Origin: Paracamarosporium sp. OC-R06-R3
Lineage: Eukaryota; Ascomycota; Dothideomycetes; Pleosporales; Didymosphaeriaceae
NCBI GenBank assembly: GCA_019828545.1
Contig: JACVRA010000071.1
Location: 186,001 to 250,000 of the forward strand
Direction of reading: 5' to 3'
DNA length: 64,000 bases
The notes under the pieces were generated by a model, which saw only the letters and a program-made list of their open reading frames with translations, ran no database searches and was not told where the DNA came from. A program made the translations under genes and the position numbers. Below are positions 12,131-24,192 of the stretch, in pieces. Positions within the stretch are counted from its first letter, which is position 1. The number at the start of each line of letters is the position of its first letter.

Positions 12131-13877
12131 ATGGAGGACGAGAAGCATGATGACCTCAAGCTCGGGAGCCTTCATGTGGACGATATTGAAGCCGATGCTA
12201 TCAAAAACCAACATGTGAAGGTCGATGAGAAGATCTCAGCGCTCGAAAGTATCAGGAGGTTTCCCAAGGCCCTTGCCTGCTGCTGTTACATGCTCTTCAT
12301 CTGCATCATGTGGGGTTATGATGGTATGGCAGGAAGCGTAAGTGATATCTCAATTTGCCACTGCATTTGAGCGGCTCTGACTAAGAGACCCTAGATCGTC
12401 CTTTCTATCCCTCAATTCCGTCAAGACTATGGGTATCTGTACGCCGGGGACTATGTTGTGTCGGCAGAATGGCAGATGGGCTTCACCTCCGCCTCGCTGT
12501 TCGGTATCATCTTTGGTGGCTTTCTCACTGGAATCGTCGCTGCCCGAGTGGGGCAGAAGGCCTGTATCCTGGGTGCATACGGTAAGGCTTGGTCCAGTTG
12601 TTCTATCATTTTGTAGTGAGCCGCTGCTGATTTACGTCCAGCGTTGACCGTGGCGGGTGTCTTTGCGCAATGGTACTCTCCAGGGAATCTTCCTCTGTTC
12701 TTCGGCGGCAAACTACTCACTGGTATCCCGCTCGGTGTCTTCCTCACAGTTGCTCCAGTCTATTGCTCTGAAGTCGCACCCCCGGCACTCCGTGGCGCCA
12801 TGATCGCTGCTGTCAACTTCGCCATTGTCATCGGACAACTCCTCGGATACGGCGTCATGAGGGAGACACAAGCTATCGATAGCTCTGACTCCTATCGTAT
12901 CATGTACGCGGTCCAGTGGGGCTTCGCCGGCGTCGGAATCGCTTTACTCCCCTTCGTTCCAGAATCACCCATGCGACTTTTGATGCGTGGCAAAGAAGAC
13001 GCTGCTCGATCAGCCATCCAGAAATTGGAACCTGCGGGTACAGACGTTGAGGTGAAGATGGACGAGATCAAAGCCGTGCTTGCACATAACGCGTCAGCAG
13101 CTCTTAATGAGACCAGTGGCTTCGTTACTTTGAGAGAGTGCTTTAACGCGAAGAACCGACTCCGCACAACCATTGCACTATCAGTGTTCTTCCTCCAAGC
13201 CAGCTCAGGAGTTGTGTGGGTGGTCGCATACATGGGGTACTTCCTACAATTGTCAGGCATGGAGGGAAATTCGGTCTTTGACGCGACTGTCGGCATTGCA
13301 GGCGCCATGGCAGTTGGGACCATGACATCGTGGTGGGCTGTTGAGCGTATTGGACGCCGGTGGACCATCCTATCTGGTATGGTTGACACCCTCCTTTACA
13401 ATGTAAATAACTCACCACTAACTCTTGCTGCTAGGGCTGCTATTCTGCACTATCTCCCTCCTTATAATTGCCGTCCTCGCCCTCTTCGTCAACTCCGGTC
13501 GCAACGTCGTTCTTACACAAGTTGGCTTTATGGCTGTCTGGGCCTTCATGTACCAGGCCTCCATTGGCTCCGTCGGCTTCAGTCTGATCTCTGAGGTTCC
13601 TACCTCACATCTTCGCGGGGCAGTGCAGTCTATGGCTACCATGGTCAACGGTTCAGCCAACGCAATCTGGTCGTTCTCGCTGCCGTACATGATCAATCCC
13701 GATCAGGCGAATATGGGGGGGAAGGTGGCCTTCATCTTCTTCGCGATCTTGTTGTGCGGTGATGTTTTCGCGTTTTTATATTACCCGGAAACGAAGGGCA
13801 GATCATTTGAGGAGATTGATGCGCTGTTCGATAGAGGTGTTTCCCCGAGGCACTTCGCATCGACAAAGCTTGACTAA
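12131..13877 (+). CDS. MFS sugar transporter (sugar porter family)
   Basis: Four exons (12131-12337, 12395-12581, 12642-13376, 13435-13877) give 523 residues with about 12 hydrophobic segments. Sugar-porter signatures are visible: a PESP motif after TM6 (FVPESPMRLL), ERIGRR in the TM8-9 loop, and PETKGRSFEEID after TM12. The N-terminal cytosolic tail is acidic. Near TM1 the sequence QDYGYLYAGDYVVSAEWQMG resembles the maltose / alpha-glucoside permease branch of fungal porters. It should carry a mono- or disaccharide across the plasma membrane by proton symport; the substrate is not determined. The neighbouring divergent gene is an intracellular-type GH3 beta-glucosidase, so a glucoside substrate is attractive but unproven. 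Confidence 0.9.
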
Positions 13878-13971
13878 ATCAACATGTGTAGTTTGTCCAA
13901 CCAAAGAAGAACCCTGCACGCGGACATACACCGTCAATGGCATCCAACCAAGTATATTCACGTGTTCTACA

Positions 13972-14012
13972 TGTCTCTGTCTGTCTCTGTCTCTGTCTCT
14001 GTCTCTGTCTTC
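13972..14012 (+). repeat. GTCTCT microsatellite
   Basis: About six copies of a 6-base unit (GTCTCT) with one imperfect unit, about 100 bases downstream of the sugar transporter stop codon. It is a simple sequence repeat in the 3' region and length variation between strains is likely. Confidence 0.85.
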
Positions 14013-14148
14013 TGCCTAACTCGGTTCGAAGTTCGCTTATGTGCTGGTAAACTTGCCTCGACGGTACATTTGTACAACTATTCTTTGGCAAATGAGAACC
14101 ATTGACTCGTCTTCATTGAAAACCGCCCTTCCTTCCCACATCATATCA

Positions 14149-15709
14149 TTACGCAATCCCACAGATCTTGATCAACCTCCTCAGCCCTTCCCTAACCAAC
14201 TTCTCCTCCCTCGTAAACACCAGCCGAAACCATCCCGGCTCTTCAGCATTCTGCATCCGTCCACCAGCAATGAACAATCTATCTCCAACCATTCTCTCCA
14301 TTAGCTTCCTTTCCCTCGCCCAGCCATCTTCCCCATCTTCCTCCCCCAACCACGGCGCCAGGTTGATCCAAAGGAAGAAACCTGCATTAGCAGGCGCGTA
14401 CTGTATGCCTGCCGCGTCCAGCAGTCCTCGCACCAGCGTACTAGCCTCTGCGATGCGTTCCCGAGATTTGCTTAGGAAAGAAGACGTGAAAGCTTTGTTT
14501 TCGAGAACAATGCATGTCAACAGTGCATTCACAGTGCCGGAGTAGTGGAAGTTGGCCAAAGCAGTAACAGCCCGCTGCAGCTCAGTGTTCAGCGTCCACA
14601 GACTTCCGATGCGTAGCCCACCGCAGGCAAAGTCCTTGCTCATGCCGTATACATGGTGGAAGTACAGCGGATCGATGTACTTCTGCCAGTCTAGACTCAG
14701 GACGGATGTGAAGGTTGGGTAGTCTTCCGTTCCTGAATGGGAATAGGTGGACATGGCATAGATTTCGTCTGCAACCAGATGGACCTTGTACTTATTACAG
14801 AAAGACAGAAGTGCATAGAGTGTCGAGGGCGGATAGCAGCGGCCGAGTGGGTTGTGTGGATTGCAAAGCACTAGAACTTTTACTTTGATACCCTGATCTT
14901 GTGCAGACTTGAGAGCTGCTTCGTAGCAAGTGATGATTTCACGGGCAAATTGATCAATGCCATCGGTGGAAACAAATACTGGTGTCATGCTAGTATTAGG
15001 TGAGCGTCTGGGCTTTTACCGTTGTAGAATACAAGAGGTGTAAAACTCGAAAGCAGCCAATGTACAGGGTAAAGATGTTGACTTACCCACCCAGCAACCC
15101 AAAGTCTGAACCGAAGGCGATGTAAGATGGCTTAGTAAGTAGTATACCATCGCCTGGGTCCGCCAAAACGTTACCCAAAGCATTGAACAAAGACGAGCAT
15201 CCACTGGTGATGGTAAAATTGTCGGCTTCGGTGGGTATGTGAGGGTTGAAGTAGCTACACAGAATAGTCAGAATCTCATTATAATTACCAATAGTGGGCT
15301 GCAGAGTACGAATTGATGAACCTAGATACAGCCTTCCTCAGACGCGGCGACCCCCACGCTTCGCTGTAGTCGAACGCTTCACCTTCAAACTGAATCTGCT
15401 CGTTGCTCAATTGTCATATTCGTAAATTCAAGACTCGACTGTCGAACAGACCTTTTGCTCTTGAACGAACTCTGCAATATCGTTCAGCATGAGAGACTAT
15501 CGGAGAGATAAGCAAATGAAGTAACAGCATTCTAAGGCATGTCCTACATTTTCCGCCGTTCCCAAATTTATCAAACCATCTGGGTTAGTCATAGGATCCC
15601 ACGGCCCATTGTAGAATCCAATCTTCTCCGTTGCCTCTCGAGCGTTGGGCCCAAGACGATCGGAAGTCAAATCCCTACCGCGCTTGCTAAGGCTTGACTC
15701 GGATTGCAT
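14149..15709 (-). CDS. PLP-dependent aminotransferase, class I/II, ACC-synthase-like
   Basis: Five exons are proposed: 15709-15548, 15496-15452, 15395-15322, 15254-15087 and 14989-14149, giving 429 residues. Fold-type I hallmarks: a GxAEN segment early on, the substrate-binding NPHNPLGR (193-200), DEIY (224-227), and the Schiff-base lysine in YGMSKDFACGGLRIG (Lys268). The N-terminal pattern (YNGPWDP, INLGTAEN) is typical of the fungal branch related to plant 1-aminocyclopropane-1-carboxylate synthase. Many fungal members are general aminotransferases, or secondary-metabolism enzymes, and do not make ACC, so ethylene-precursor synthesis should not be assumed. Exons 2 (45 nt) and 3 (74 nt) are short, and the N-terminal half is the least certain part of the model. 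Confidence 0.85.
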
Positions 15710-16168
15710 TCTCGTGAAATGGTTCAGATCGCTCGCTGAGATACTTTGATTCTGTTCGTAGAAGTCGGGAAGCAGCAAACACATCCGGAAGCGACCATAT
15801 GCAAGTACGACCACGCTGAGCGCTGACTCACCACCCAACTTGGAATGAGGTAGAGATCTGCGCTCATTGGCGCGGCTGCATGCAAGAGTACCGCAAGAGA
15901 CGTTCACAACCAGGAGTCCATGTACATAAATTTTACAGTTGAAATTTCCTGCGTAGCCCGGAATCCATCGCTTCGTAAGCGTGTTCACTTGGCTATATGC
16001 TACCTATACCATACCAATAGTCTTACAAAGAAAAGGAGAAACCGCACCAACCCATCGACGCCCATAAACGTCGAGGGCGCACAGTAACGAGAGGAGGGCT
16101 TTGCTCTAATAAACGCCAATTCGCCTCACATGCATGCCATAAGCATTTTTGCAATGCAATTACCCAAT
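15710..16168. other. Intergenic: aminotransferase promoter and YME1 3' region
   Basis: About 460 bases between two minus-strand genes. The open frame running through 15988-15497 is a read-through of the aminotransferase first exon into upstream DNA and not a longer protein. Nothing else is seen. Confidence 0.5.
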
Positions 16169-18682
16169 TTATGCAGGCACACCTCCGTCACCGTCATTAC
16201 CACGCACCGGCGGTTGAACAGTAGACGGAAGTGTCAGCTCGGGGAGCTTGATCGGCGTATCCGGCATTGCCATCAACCGATCTGTCAGTTTCTCTCCCTT
16301 GATCACCTTCACAATCTCCTCCTTGTCCAACGTCTCGTACTGTACGAGAGCTGTCGCCAATCTGTCCAGCTCGACGCGCTTCTCAGTCAACAATTTCCTC
16401 GCTCTCTCCTTCGCTTCTTCGACTAATCTCCGTACTTCATTGTCGATAATGCGTTTAGTTTCCGGAGAGACCTGTTCGTAATTGGATCCGTAGTCGATGC
16501 TGCCAAGTTTTGGCGAGAAGCCATAGCGGGTGACCATTGAATGCGCTATACTGGTGGCATTCGAAATGTCGCTTGATGCGCCATCGCCAATCTCTGTGGG
16601 ACCGTATACGAGTTCTTCGGCGATCGTACCACCCATGCACATGGCCAGGTGGCGCTCGTACTCGATCTTGGAACGGTGGTGTTTGTGATCTTGCGGAAGG
16701 AAGAACGTGATACCGGCAGCTTGGCCTCGAGGGAGAATAGTAGCCTTGTGGAGCTCCTGGAAGCCTTGTTCGTATAGACCAACCAGAGTGTGTCCACCTT
16801 CGTGATAAGCAGTCTGGAGCTTGTCGACAAGCGGGACCATTCTGCTCTTGCGCTCAGAACCCATCATGATCTTGTCCTTGGCCCATTCGAGATTTAACAA
16901 TGACACAAATTTAGCCTGCTGCTTCGAGGCCTCGATCGCCGCCGTATTCGCCAAATTCTCCAGTTCAGCACCGGAGAAGCCAGGTGTACCGCGAGCAATC
17001 TTGAACAAATCGGCATCAGGAGAAAGACGGATCTTCTTGGTGTGGTGCTTCAGAATGGCCAATCGTCCCTGGACATCTGGCAGCTCGACCTGAACGTGTC
17101 TATCGAAACGACCAGGTCGAAGTAAAGCCTTGTCCAAGAGCTCCGGGTGATTGGTAGCAGCAATGAAGATGACACCAGTAGACTGATCGAAACCATCGAG
17201 GTCGTTCAGAAGCTGATTTAGAGTCTGGCGGTGGTAACCTGCATCGCGAGTGTTCCGCTTTCCACCAACAGCATCCAGTTCATCAATGAAGACAATAGCA
17301 GGAGCCTTTGACCGGGCGGCGGTAAATAGCTCACGCACACGCTTAGCACCAACGCCAACATATACCTCATCAAACTCGGAGCCAGACATGTAGAAGAAGG
17401 GCACACCAGCTTCACCAGCGACGGCGCGAGCAAGCAGAGTCTTTCCGGTGCCAGGAGGACCAATGAGCAGGACACCCTTGGGAAGTCGGCCACCAAGTTT
17501 GTTGTAACGTTCGGGGTTCTTCAAAAAGTCAACGATGTCGGTAAGCTCTTCTTTGGACTCGTCGCAACCTTGGACATCGCTGAAGCGCGTGCTCTGGCTT
17601 TCCGGACGGACCTCAGCGTTGTTGGCACCGCCGACCTTCTTTAGAACGCCGCTCGTTTCGACGAACAAGGTAATGAGGACCAAGGCAACATAGGCGCACA
17701 GAGCAAAACCAGCAATCCAGCGGACCCACTTGAAGACGATGCTTGCAAGTGACTCTTCAACAACGACGTACAAGGGATCTTTCCTGTCGCCAGATCCAGA
17801 CTTGGTCTTTCCGACTTGGCCTTTACCGACGTGAGCAGCAACAGCCTGTCCGACAGCCTGCAACTGCTCTGACGACATAGAGCCCGTGCCTTGAAGATCG
17901 CCCGGCTGACCGGTTTTTTCCAAAGCTTTTTGATACGTTTGTTCAACAGCCATATTAGTAGCATATTGTCCACTCTTGTAACGTTCGATGATGATCTTGG
18001 GCATATTCGCCCTGAGCAATGCCTGGTAGAATGTTGCCTGAGCCGATGCGCTCGAGGGATTATTGTTTGCGGTTTGTTCGTATCGAGCGAGCTGACTATG
18101 GGTTGGGCCACCAAAGAGCGAGCGCTGTTGAGCAAGAGCCAATCCTACGTTTCCGGGTCGCGGAATCGGTCGGAGGTTCGCAAGCGGACCGTTGCGCGAG
18201 ACGGTGGAATATTGTCTAGCCATGAAAGAATTGAGGGGCATGCTGCGAGTGAGCGGAGTACAGGAGCGGAGACCATTTTGGGATACTGCAGAATGTCAGC
18301 CAACAAGTTCCTCTAGAGACAGGACACACTCTACCTGCAAGCAGCGTGCCGGCAGCGGTGGGTATTGACGAAATCGCATGCGAGGAGGGAGTTTGACGGA
18401 GCGAGGATATGGGGACCGACTCGAGGCACTCAGGAAGAGCATACGTCGTCCGCGCAACTGGCGCTGCGGCAGAGGTCTGCGCGTATCGACGCTGGCCAGC
18501 ACCAACGGACGTCTGCTTCCCAAAGCCTTGCCATGGGGACTTCAAGACGGCAGACATGGTAGGCCAGAGCTCGGAGGTGGCCGATACCACATTCTGTGCG
18601 CAAGTCAGTATCCTGCTGTTAGGCATGGTATAGAAGCGTGGCGAGAACCGACCTGCACCGCGAGCGGCGTGTGGAAAGCCAT
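16169..18682 (-). CDS. YME1: Mitochondrial i-AAA protease Yme1 (FtsH/M41 family)
   Basis: Three exons (18682-18653, 18593-18335, 18285-16169) give 801 residues. The first coding exon is only 30 nt. The N-terminal 110 residues are rich in Ser, Arg and Ala with few acids, as in a mitochondrial presequence. A single transmembrane segment lies at about 282-306. The AAA+ domain follows with Walker A GPPGTGKT (372-379), Walker B IVFIDE (about 427-432) and the second region of homology near RPGRFDRH. The M41 peptidase has the zinc motif HEGGH (591-595). Yme1 is anchored in the inner membrane facing the intermembrane space and degrades misfolded or surplus proteins there. One transmembrane segment and this architecture fit the i-AAA type rather than the m-AAA type, which has two. 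Upstream, a 0.6 kb divergent region separates it from the RraA-like gene. Confidence 0.95.
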
Positions 18683-19310
18683 GTTGATAGGTAGATTTGC
18701 GGCGCAAGCCGCGTTGGGTATTAAGAGAGCCTCAGATGTTGAAAGAATGAGGGCGCATCAGGTGAGGCAGTCGGGGGCGATGGCAGCCCGTTATGATGTC
18801 GTAGAACCAGATGGCCTTGCGTCGAACATGGACGCGGCGGACTCACTCGTTCGCCGATCGCGCTGCGCTTGGCAGCCGCTGTCACGTGGATGGCGACATT
18901 CACCACGCTCACGATCAATGGGGAAAGAGGTCACACTACGTCGTTATTCGGCCTATCTCGCAACAATACATGCGTCGCAGATATAATGTAGCACCCAGTC
19001 TGACGGTATCGTTTCTTTTCGTTCTTGCCCAAATATTTCTAGGAAACGGAGTCGGACACGATGCATATTCCGCCGGCTGACACTACGTTCAAGAATGCAG
19101 TATGTAAATTGAAGCATGGGACTTCCCAAGATAACGTTCCTCAAATATCCGATTGTCAGGGTGTCAATTCTCCTTTCGTCCCATGGAAAGACTCCCAGAA
19201 CCTCGGGTGGCGGGGCTATAGGACCCCACCAGAGCTCCGTTGGGACCTCGCAGTTCATCTTCTGGACCAGCCGTCCTTTGTAGGCACGAACCACGCATTT
19301 GAACAGCCCG
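18683..19310. promoter_or_regulatory. Divergent promoter region, YME1 / RraA-like gene
   Basis: About 630 bases between start codons that point apart. A palindromic-looking CACGTG core lies near 18883. Frames seen here are short, without protein character. Shared control is only implied by the arrangement. Confidence 0.45.
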
Positions 19311-20108
19311 ATGTCTTCACCAAAGTGGGCTCAGCTATCTCGCTACTCAGCATGCGACGTGTGTCCATCCTTCATCCAAGGTATCTGCAGCTAAGCCCAA
19401 CAGATCGCGGATGCGCTCCTGAAGCTGGGCGTGCCTGGCGCTGGCTTCCTCCCAGACATCAGTATGTCCGCCTTCACCTACATCGATCAAACATGTCCAG
19501 GACATTGATTCTGCATAGCACCAATGCCGCACACAAACAAGAAAGTCGTCGCGCCAGCGTCTACCTTCCTCATGGCACCGAAAGTGTCACCATCTTTCCC
19601 CAATCCCGTATCACTACCTGAAGATTTCCCAGAGTCCAATTTGCAGAAGGCTGGTCCATATGCGGACTTTGCGCAACCTGGAACCCTAGTCATCATCAGC
19701 CAACCACCAGGCCAGTCCTGCGCAGTCATGGGTGGCATAATGGCAGAGCGTATGAAAGTGCTCGGTGTGAAGGGCATCGTGGTCAACGGCCGGGTACGGG
19801 ATCTAGTCGCTTTGGCAGAGACAGGTCTGCCCATCTGGTCGAAAGGCACATCGATAATCGGGGCAGGTGCTGAGACCAAGCTTCACGCATGCGAGGTGCC
19901 TGTGCGCGTAGGTGAGACGACCATCGAGCCTGGAGATATAGTGATGGTAGATCCATTCGAGAACGGAATCGTTGCAGTGCCACAGAGCAAGGTAGACGAG
20001 GTGTTGCAACTGCTTCCGAAGCTCGTGGGAGCCGACGAGAAGGTAATCAGTGATGTGAAAGGCGGCAGGCGCGTCGACGAAGCTTTCAAGGAACATAGAA
20101 ACGCATGA
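19311..20108 (+). CDS. RraA-like protein (HMG/CHA aldolase family)
   Basis: Three exons are proposed: 19311-19358, 19404-19461 and 19546-20108, giving 222 residues. The start MSSPKWAQLSRYSACD is found only by joining the first two small exons; together they give YSACDIADALLKLG, the family's N-terminal signature. The core shows GGIMAERMKVL, the conserved NGRVRD (substrate and metal-binding Arg-x-x-Asp of the family) and PGDIVMVDPF. Bacterial relatives are 4-hydroxy-4-methyl-2-oxoglutarate aldolases that need a divalent metal, while the E. coli RraA protein instead inhibits RNase E. Fungal members are mostly uncharacterised and probably aldolase or decarboxylase-like. The third acceptor (19546) is chosen because it alone keeps the frame. 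Confidence 0.82.
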
Positions 20109-20353
20109 ACACCATCGTGTTCATCCCAAAGAAAGCACAGCAGCTCAATTCCATAGCAACAATGGCTATTGTGGAGGAATCAACGTCCAGTCCACTCAGC
20201 GTCTCGCTCAATCTGATGATTCCAGAATGATGACCTAATCCGCCTTGGCACGCAATTCCCTCGCCCTCATCCCGGCCCTACCACACCAGCTTTGAACATC
20301 CATCCACCCACGCCCACGCCTCCCTGCCAGCCAATTACCTCCCATCAGCACCA

Positions 20354-21026
20354 ATGGGCATCACCGACTTCTTCTCCGACGTCTGGGAGACCTTCTCCCA
20401 CCCGTCGCCCGACGCCGAAGCGCCGCCCCAGGGTGGTACCTCGACCGACACACCCGCCTCCGGCACCGACGAGCAGTCCGACGAGGAGGCCGAGGCCAAC
20501 AAGCAGGACGCCAAGGAAGAGGGCGAGGGCGAGCAGGGACACAAGCCGAGCGATGATGACGACGAGGAGGAGGAAGAGGAGGAGGAGGAGACTCAGGATC
20601 CCAAGGATGTGCTGGAGAAGGGTGAGTTACACGAAACAGCTTTCTTTGGGCGAAACGGTCACTGCCGGAGCTTCTGAGATGCGATATGGAGCTCTCTGGA
20701 TGCATCGGGATGCTCAATTGCGTACCGAGGCGCGGAAGGAAGCTCCGCCGCAAGCCATTGATGTTTGAAGACGATGCTGATTAGCGTTTCTACAGAGTGC
20801 GCAGAGTCAAAGTCGTGCTCTGGACCCAAGCACCACTACGATGAGTGCGTCGAGCGCGTCACAGGCCAGATCGAGAACGACGGCAAGGCAAGTGAGGACT
20901 GCGTCGAAGAATGTAAGCTATCCACCGCCACAGCTATTTGCGCTAGCTAACATAGTTGCAGTCTTCCACCTCGCCCACTGCGCAACCCAATGTGCCGCAC
21001 CCAAGCTCTTTGCTCAGCTTAAGTAA
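20354..21026 (+). CDS. QCR6: Ubiquinol-cytochrome c reductase hinge protein (complex III subunit 6)
   Basis: Three exons (20354-20621, 20796-20912, 20962-21026) encode 149 residues. The N-terminal half is strongly acidic, ending in a run of Asp and Glu (about 69-79), the hallmark of the hinge protein that helps cytochrome c dock to cytochrome c1. The C-terminal half has the paired-cysteine helical hairpin: Cys in ECAESKSC, YDECVERV, EDCVEE and HCATQCA. In mitochondria these form disulphides in the intermembrane space. Length agrees with fungal Qcr6 (about 120-150). The start ATG at 20354 is the first in-frame one. It follows the RraA-like gene on the same strand, 245 bases away. Confidence 0.95.
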
Positions 21027-21377
21027 ATCCGTGCACGTTAAATGAGCCGCCTCATCCACGATCGACGTCGAACCGAATGGTCAGAGTGGGTGGGAACAAG
21101 GATGAATCAACGAAAACCACATCCGACCGCAATGAGACAATTGTAAATACCACCTGAGACTTGTTTAGAATATCATTGTACTATTTCCTTCAAGTCATAA
21201 CCTAGGCATTTCCCCTTGTTCTGCGCCTTGAATAAACATGAGCTGCGTGATGTGCATATAGACGATTAGAATGGAAGACCCGTGCTGTGTACGAGGCTCT
21301 ACCAATAGCCACAACGCCGATTCCACCTGGTATCACCGTTACCCCGAGTCCTGGTCCAGCCGAGACTCAAGCATTAG
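21027..21377. other. Convergent 3' intergenic region
   Basis: About 350 bases between the stops of QCR6 (+) and the MFS transporter (-). It is moderately AT-rich, with poly(A)-signal-like AATAAA near 21230 for the plus-strand gene. No gene is seen. Confidence 0.5.
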
Positions 21378-23130
21378 TCAAGCCTCTTCTTCCCCTCCCA
21401 CTCCCACCGCACTATTATTCCTATGCTCATCCACTCTCAACCTCCCCTCTCCATGCGCCAAACCAAACCGCTTGATGCCCAGCATCAACGGCAACGGCAA
21501 GACCGCCATGGCAAGCGCCCCCTGAAAGACAAGCGCCCTAAACATATTGCCCGGAGGCTTCGAATCGCCCTCAGCGCCTCTGCCCGTCTCTCTGACCTGC
21601 GCAAGATCTACAGACCGCTGGTCCTTCAACGCATTCATGATAACGATGAAGATGCCACCAAACAGCTGTCCTCCCGCCCAGCAGAAGGTAGAGCTTACTT
21701 CAGGAGAGGCAGGGAAAGTAATTTCGACTAGGTATTCGAGAGAAATAGGGAGGAGGGCAAAAGACGCCGCGCCCTCGACTGCGGAAAGAACGTAGGGAGC
21801 AGCTAGTCCTCTTGTCTGGGGCGCCCAGATCAGACTCAGGTATGCAAGCGCTGCGAGAGCGCAAAGGGTTTTGATACCCGTCAGATACGCATGTGTGCGG
21901 TCGAAGATCGGCGACGTGATGGCAGCCGCTACCAGGCCAACGACGATCAGGACAGCGCCGCAAATTCCAGCTTCGTCTTCGGAGTAGCCATAGGGATAGA
22001 GAATTTGGTTGATGAGCGAGGAAAAGGAATTAAAGAGACCAACGTAGGTGGAGAAGGTGATGAAGACGACGTAGAAGGGCGGAGAGCTCAAGCACTGCTT
22101 TAGAGATGGAACAAGAGCAACTTTCGGCACTTCAGAGGAGGCTGAGGGTGGGGTTGGAGGCTTGGCTGGGATGAAGAATGAGGGTATAGCTGCCACGGTT
22201 GCAATGATGGAGACGTAGAGAACGATATCCGGGATAGAGCCGAGGAAGGGGTTGACCAGTTGGGCGAGCTGGATACTGTCAGTCATGTGTACTGTGGACG
22301 ATAGCCTTGCAAGGTAGTATACTTACAGCACCGCCAAAAGGGTTCGCCAACGAGGCTACGGCTGTGGCGCTAACACGTCCAGATTCGGTGAACCATAGAT
22401 CGGAGTAGCGTGTAGGGGCGGCGAGGACGAACGGCTGCGCCAGACCAGTCAAGATCTGGCCAAACATGACGAGCCCAAAGATGCCGCTATCAGCCTTGGT
22501 ACCTGCATAGCGGATCCAATTTCCTACGAGCAAAAACACGCTCGCAACAATAATACTGTGTTTCGGGCTGCGGTTCAAAGTCCAAACTGTAAAACTATCC
22601 GAACGTCAGGAGGAGCAGAACTCGCAGCAGAGTGAACGACTTACGGGCTGATAACGACGAACGAGAAGAGAAACCCCGTACTCAACCAATTAATCGCAGT
22701 TTCGCTGACTTTGAAATATTCCGCAGCCGTAGTCGACACCGGCGCAAAGGTTAACCACTGAAAGTCATTAGCTCTCAGCCTTGCATAGAGGATCTCGCAT
22801 CATTGTGCATTGCCGACCGGCCAGCCAGCCACAGCGACTTACGTCCCAAGAAACCACAATATTTAAGAGCACCAGTTGCGCCAGCCCAAACCACCTCCTC
22901 TTGTACACTTTGAAATGCGTATGGCTGTAGGTTCCTCTCTGGCCTCGGTTCCACCACCTACCACCACTCTCACGTGCGTCCGATTCACTATCCCCTCCCG
23001 CATCCCCACCTATCTGCGTCAAGCTCGACTCTCCATTGCGAATGGTAACCGACTCGGAGATGCGCTCCTGTTCCTTTGTCCCATCTTTCCCGGTGCTTCC
23101 CTCGCTGATTCTGTGCGTAGGGTCGTCCAT
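21378..23130 (-). CDS. MFS transporter, FLVCR / DIRC2-like group
   Basis: Four exons (23130-22843, 22757-22645, 22594-22327, 22268-21378) give 519 residues with about 12 membrane segments. A hydrophilic 70-residue N-terminus precedes TM1 (KRRWFGLAQLVLLNIVVSW). The first half shows WLTFAPVS and GNWIRYAGT, both typical of the FLVCR1/FLVCR2/DIRC2 (SLC49) branch of the major facilitator superfamily, whose animal members carry haem, choline or pyridoxine. The fungal branch has no established substrate that I can name with confidence. The third acceptor was chosen as TAG at 22595-22596 because the nearer CAG breaks the frame. Confidence 0.82.
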
Positions 23131-24192
23131 TGTGGTTCAGGACTCGCGCAGCGTCCGCGGTCGTCGCATGGAGGTTGGGACGAGAGAGATGGGCACTAAG
23201 TCGCTTGTTATCGCTCTCGACGTGTCCCGCAGTTCATGTGATTGTCGGGCGCGTGTGGCCTCGGTGAGTCGCCTGGAAGAGGAAAGCGATCACACGCTTG
23301 CACGGACCTCCTTCCTTTTTGCAGCTCGGTTACGGGATGCTTGGGCGGCGGAATCTGGGGTCGGCGATCGTTCCTGCTTGGGCGCGAACGAGGTTGCCGC
23401 GTAGCTATACATGCACGTACGCGCTGGTATACTCGTGATATATACGTCTTACACCCTGCTCAGGGGAACCCCGTAGCGTGAGCTGGATTTTATTGGGCGC
23501 CACAGGAGATTATAAGGCTGACGTCTAGGCGTGAGCCATTGCAACAGGCGCGCAGCGTGGTGTGCTCGTGAGACCACCGCCGTTTGCCTAGTACCAAGTC
23601 CCTGATCATAAACGAGCAGTAAAGCCAGAGCGGACGGCCTGTCAGACAGGTGAGCGCAACGGGTGTGTGGGAAACTTCTCCGATTGGCATCATCCAGATC
23701 GTCTCGATCATGGTCATAGATCCCGTTTGCATATGTTTACATTCTGTATAGGTACATGATTCCGAGTACGAGGGACGCATGTACTCATCCTTCTTGAACA
23801 CAGCCCGCATGATTCCCCTTTCTTTGATTAGAAAAAACACTCAAATAAGAAAAATAGGTATAAAATATTGTATGTTTTCTTGCTAATCATAAGATGGGTA
23901 ATGGCTCCGCAAGTGCATCCTACAATCGCCTACAGGTACGTGTTAGACGTAAGCAACTCATCACAAGAACCTTCTTAGGTCAGATTGCACCACCTCGATC
24001 GCACGAAGCCATTGTAACGATTAACATAGAGATGTTATTCTCGCTGTCCTGCCTGCCAAGGGCGTGCATAATGGTATCAATCCACTAACACCTCGATACT
24101 CCCCATCTTTTCGGACCACGCAATGTAAACACCAAAACTCCAAGCCCTACTGTTACACAGTCCCACGCTCAAAGTTCCATCCTAAAGCTAGC
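23131..24192. other. Intergenic, no gene called
   Basis: About 1.06 kb between two minus-strand genes. It holds the transporter promoter and the 3' region of the SWP73 gene. A 116-codon minus frame (23840-23490) has no recognised family and odd composition (many Met, Cys and Thr); it is not called. Confidence 0.45.
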
